In this document: in pieces, positions 32,637-34,409 of the stretch
Position numbering within the stretch: the stretch's first letter is position 1
Layout of the letters: every line of letters starts with the position of its first letter
DNA from: Muricoccus nepalensis
GTDB taxonomy: Bacteria > Pseudomonadota > Alphaproteobacteria > Acetobacterales > Acetobacteraceae
Assembly (NCBI RefSeq): GCF_006438825.1
Contig: NZ_RCZP01000047.1
Coordinates: forward strand, 1-34,409
Direction: 5' to 3'
DNA length: 34,409 bases
The notes under the pieces: model-generated
The model's input: the letters and a program-made list of their open reading frames with translations, nothing else
What the model was told of the DNA's origin: nothing
Databases searched by the model: none
Program-made: the position numbers and the translations under genes

Positions 32637-32960
32637 TCAGTCGTCCTCGTCGCGCCGCGGCGGGCGCTGGATGGTGGCCTCAAGGCGGCGGCGGAGCTGG
32701 GCGATGCTCCGCCGCAGGTCCTCGTTCTCGCGCTGCGCCTGGCGCAGGCGGGACTCCACGGCGCCGAGCAGGTCGGGCGGGGGCGGGACGGGGCGCGCCG
32801 GCTCGGCCTCGGGCTTGGCCATCAGCACGTCGTCCCAGGTGAGGCCGAGGCGGTGCATCAGCCGGTGCGCGGCCAGCGCCGCCGCGGCCCGCTCGCCGTC
32901 CTGGTCGGAGCCGAGCAGCGCGAGCACCCGCGCCAGCTTCGCCGCATCGTTCGCCCGCAT
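32637..32960 (-). CDS. Small conserved protein with C-terminal coiled coil
   Basis: A 107-aa cytoplasmic protein. Residues 5-46 (AAKLARVLALLGSDQDGERA, then HRLMHRLGLTWDDVL) form a helical motif I recall from many alphaproteobacterial small proteins, some labelled DUF2786-like. After a proline spacer, residues 62-98 form a coiled coil (SRLRQAQRENEDLRRSIAQL), and the tail is acidic (RRDEDD). Function unknown. It lies downstream of the GST-cupin pair on the same strand, 34 bp after the cupin. Confidence 0.72.
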   Translation of the reverse strand: MRANDAAKLARVLALLGSDQDGERAAAALAAHRLMHRLGLTWDDVLMAKPEAEPARPVPPPPDLLGAVESRLRQAQRENEDLRRSIAQLRRRLEATIQRPPRRDEDD

Positions 32961-32994
32961 CCCGCGCGCCTTCCATCCCTGCCCCGGGGGGGAT

Positions 32995-33495
32995 TCAGCC
33001 CCCAGCGGGGCCGGAGGTTGCGGTGGCGGGAACGGGACGGCCCGGCTCCCAGCCCGGCGGCGCCATCTCGAAGCCCTCGAAGGTGAAGGCAGGGCTGACC
33101 GTGCAGGCGACGAGCGACCAAGCGCCGAGGCTCTCCGCCGCCTGCCAGCGGCCCGGCGGCACGGTGGCGAAGAGCGCCTCCCCCGCGCCGAGGTCCGGGC
33201 CCAGGCGGTGCGCCGCCGCCGCCGCGCCGTCCGAGACGCGGAGCGCGAGCGGGGCGCCGGCCTGCCAGTGCCAGCCCTCCGCCGCGTCCACCCGGTGCCA
33301 GTGGCTCCGCTCCCCCTTGGCGAGGAGGAAGAGAATGGCGGTGCCGGCGCCGCGCCCGCCGCCCTTCGGCCGGTCGCGCCAGGTCTCGCGGTAGTGCCCG
33401 CCCTCGGGGTGCGGGAGGAGGCCGAGGGCGGCGATGACGGCGCCCGCGTCCAGGCCGGGGTCGCGAAGGTCCGGGCCGGGCACGGCCGGGGTCAC
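32995..33495 (-). CDS. DUF985 cupin-5 family protein
   Basis: A 166-aa cupin. Family features are LGLLPHPEGGHYRETWR near residue 27, TAILFLLAKGERSHWHRVDAAEGWHWQ with the cupin histidines, and the C-terminal GAWSLVACTVSPAFTFEGFEMAPPGW. Some family members act as sugar epimerases or metal-binding enzymes, but the activity is not established. GTG 33495 overlaps the GST stop as GTGA, so it is coupled to GST. Confidence 0.88.
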   Translation of the reverse strand: MTPAVPGPDLRDPGLDAGAVIAALGLLPHPEGGHYRETWRDRPKGGGRGAGTAILFLLAKGERSHWHRVDAAEGWHWQAGAPLALRVSDGAAAAAHRLGPDLGAGEALFATVPPGRWQAAESLGAWSLVACTVSPAFTFEGFEMAPPGWEPGRPVPATATSGPAGG

Positions 33496-34085
33496 CGGGG
33501 GGCGGACTGCGCCAGGGCGGGACGGCCCTCGACGGAGGCGAGCCAGGCGGCCAGGCCCGGCCAGGTCTCGCGCCAGGGCTCCTGGGCGAAGCGGAAGTCG
33601 AGGTAGCCGAGCGCGCAAGCGACCGCGACGGCGCCCACGTCCTCCAGGCCCTTCGGCGGGTCGCCCTCCAGCCGGTCCAGCCCGCGGGTGATCGCGGCCT
33701 TCTGGCGCGCGTCGAAGGCCTGGCGCCCCTCGTCCTGCGGCAGCGCCACCTGCATGCGGCGCGCGACGGCGGCGTCCATGATGCCGTCGGCCAGCGCCTG
33801 CATGATGGCGACCCGCAGCCGCTCCGGGCCGGAGGGGGGCATCAGGGGCGGCGCGCCGCCGAGGGTGTCGAGGTACTCGCAGATGACGGGGCTGTCGTAG
33901 ACGGGCGTGCCGTCCTCCAGCAGCAGCAGCGGCACCTTCGACAGCGGGTTGCCCGCGAGAAGCTCCGGCGGGCTGGCATGGGCGTTGGTGGGGACGATCT
34001 CGATCCGGTCGTCGAGGCCGCGCGCGATGGCGCAGGCGATGACCTTGCGGGCGAAGGGGCTGGCGGAGGAGGAGAAGAGGCGCAT
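33492..34085 (-). CDS. Glutathione S-transferase
   Basis: Soluble GST of 197 aa. It has an N-terminal thioredoxin-like domain with SSSASPFARKV (candidate catalytic Ser/Cys position occupied by Ser) and the cis-Pro/GSH-binding block NPLSKVPLLLLEDGTPVYDSPVICEYLD. An all-helical C-terminal domain follows (ADGIMDAAVARR; ALGYLDFRF). It leads a two- or three-gene operon. The insertion sequence begins only ~33 bp before its ATG, between a -10-like TAGCCT and where the -35 would lie, so expression may be altered. Confidence 0.92.
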   Translation of the reverse strand: MRLFSSSASPFARKVIACAIARGLDDRIEIVPTNAHASPPELLAGNPLSKVPLLLLEDGTPVYDSPVICEYLDTLGGAPPLMPPSGPERLRVAIMQALADGIMDAAVARRMQVALPQDEGRQAFDARQKAAITRGLDRLEGDPPKGLEDVGAVAVACALGYLDFRFAQEPWRETWPGLAAWLASVEGRPALAQSAPR

Positions 34086-34110
34086 CGGCGTTCCTGGGCT
34101 GTTTCGCGGG

Positions 34111-34116
34111 AGGCTA
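34111..34116 (-). promoter_or_regulatory. Orphaned -10 element of the GST operon
   Basis: TAGCCT on the minus strand, 25 bp before the GST ATG, matches the TAGNCT-type -10s seen elsewhere in the window. The region 17-18 bp upstream lies inside the IS end and has no good -35. Confidence 0.35.
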
Positions 34117-34118
34117 GG

Positions 34119-34409
34119 TGTTTGATCCCAGGGTTTGATGGTGCAGTCTTCTCCCCTGAGCGGAAGGACGCACTATGGGCCAGGTTCTCCATGGCAGCGC
34201 CACAACGACGGAGGCAATCCGTCGAGCGATACAGCATAGTCAAGAGAGCCTGAGAGGGCTGGCCAAGCGCTATGGAGTGAACCCGAAAACGGTCGCCAAG
34301 TGGAAGGCGCGTGGGTCTGTTACCGACCTGCCGACTGGGCCGAAGGAGCCGAAGTCCACGGTTCTCTCGGTCGAGGAGGAGGCCGTCGTCGTCGCCTTCC
34401 GCCGGCACA
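34119..34409 (+). mobile_element. IS481-family insertion sequence, left end (continues past window)
   Basis: The element probably begins at TGTTTGATCCC (34119), the TGT-type end common in this family; a second TTTGAT follows at 34134. The transposase gene starts 56 bp in. The right end and target duplication are outside the window, so the boundary is approximate. The element is less GC-rich than its surroundings, consistent with acquisition. Confidence 0.8.
34175..34409 (+). CDS. IS481-family transposase, N-terminal part
   Basis: The first 78 codons of a DDE transposase, open to the window edge. The beginning MGQVLHGSATTTEAIRRAIQ is typical of the family. A helix-turn-helix follows (ESLRGLAKRYGVNPKTVAKW), and then DLPTGPKEPKSTVLS and EEEAVVVAFRR, characteristic of IS481-like enzymes that bind their own inverted repeats. 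The catalytic DDE domain lies beyond the window. No stop or frameshift interrupts the visible part, so it may be active. Confidence 0.92.
   Translation, partial: MGQVLHGSATTTEAIRRAIQHSQESLRGLAKRYGVNPKTVAKWKARGSVTDLPTGPKEPKSTVLSVEEEAVVVAFRRH

Noticed and set aside
1-34409. CRISPR arrays, tRNA or rRNA genes, prophage or defence islands
   Set aside because: No regularly spaced repeats, cloverleaf-like genes, rRNA segments, phage genes or recognisable defence genes were found on reading both strands.

Overview
This window is a very GC-rich, densely coded stretch of bacterial chromosome. The two best clues to the host are GcrA, a cell-cycle regulator found in alphaproteobacteria, and a chorismate mutase - hisC - tyrC aromatic block next to metX-metW. 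The high GC, AzlC/AzlD, acireductone salvage, a PEP-CTERM protein and an IS481-type element fit an Acetobacteraceae (Roseomonas-like) genome. That family placement is an inference. No rRNA, tRNA, CRISPR array or prophage was seen. No intergenic gap exceeds about 245 bp.

Layout. 1-6329 (all +): the 3' end of acetyl-CoA synthetase, an orphan rutB, a membrane-bound CACHE/PAS/GGDEF/EAL gene broken by a one-base frameshift, an MFS exporter and an acetamidase/formamidase. 6330-6978: gcrA behind an AT-richer leader with four GANTC sites, closed by the window's only canonical intrinsic terminator. 7059-12794 (-): a degT aminotransferase gene followed by a phosphonate-type ABC importer, phnC-phnD-phnD-phnE-phnE, whose genes mostly overlap by 4 bp. 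Three helically phased palindromic 10-mers lie upstream. 12954-17544: a small proline-rich protein, an ArnT-like glycosyltransferase with a DedA flippase, an enoyl-CoA hydratase, a PPOX-type general stress protein and a 101-aa orphan. 17535-20398 (-): chorismate mutase, hisC and tyrC for Phe/Tyr synthesis. This block is divergent from metX-metW (20520-22348, +), and both sides have promoters placed for leaderless transcripts.

22354-24993: a conserved small protein, a stand-alone WYL-like protein with nested palindromes at its start, and a blue-light/c-di-GMP pair. In that pair a GGDEF-EAL enzyme is translationally coupled to a single-domain BLUF photoreceptor. 25152-28135 (+): a CHAP lipoprotein, a solitary tatA, and mtnB-mtnD-mtnC of the methionine salvage pathway. 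28257-31697: CorA, an orphan flavin-halogenase-like protein, and an AzlC/AzlD exporter. 31740-32604: a PEP-CTERM surface protein behind a near-consensus sigma-54 promoter and an upstream palindrome. 32637-34085 (-): a small coiled-coil protein, a DUF985 cupin and a glutathione S-transferase. The GST promoter region is interrupted by the left end of an IS481-family element that runs off the window.

The strongest candidates for new biology are the split BLUF + GGDEF-EAL operon, the sigma-54/palindrome-controlled PEP-CTERM gene, and the phased palindromes upstream of degT-phn. Domain calls rest on motif recognition by eye. Promoters and hairpins are predictions.
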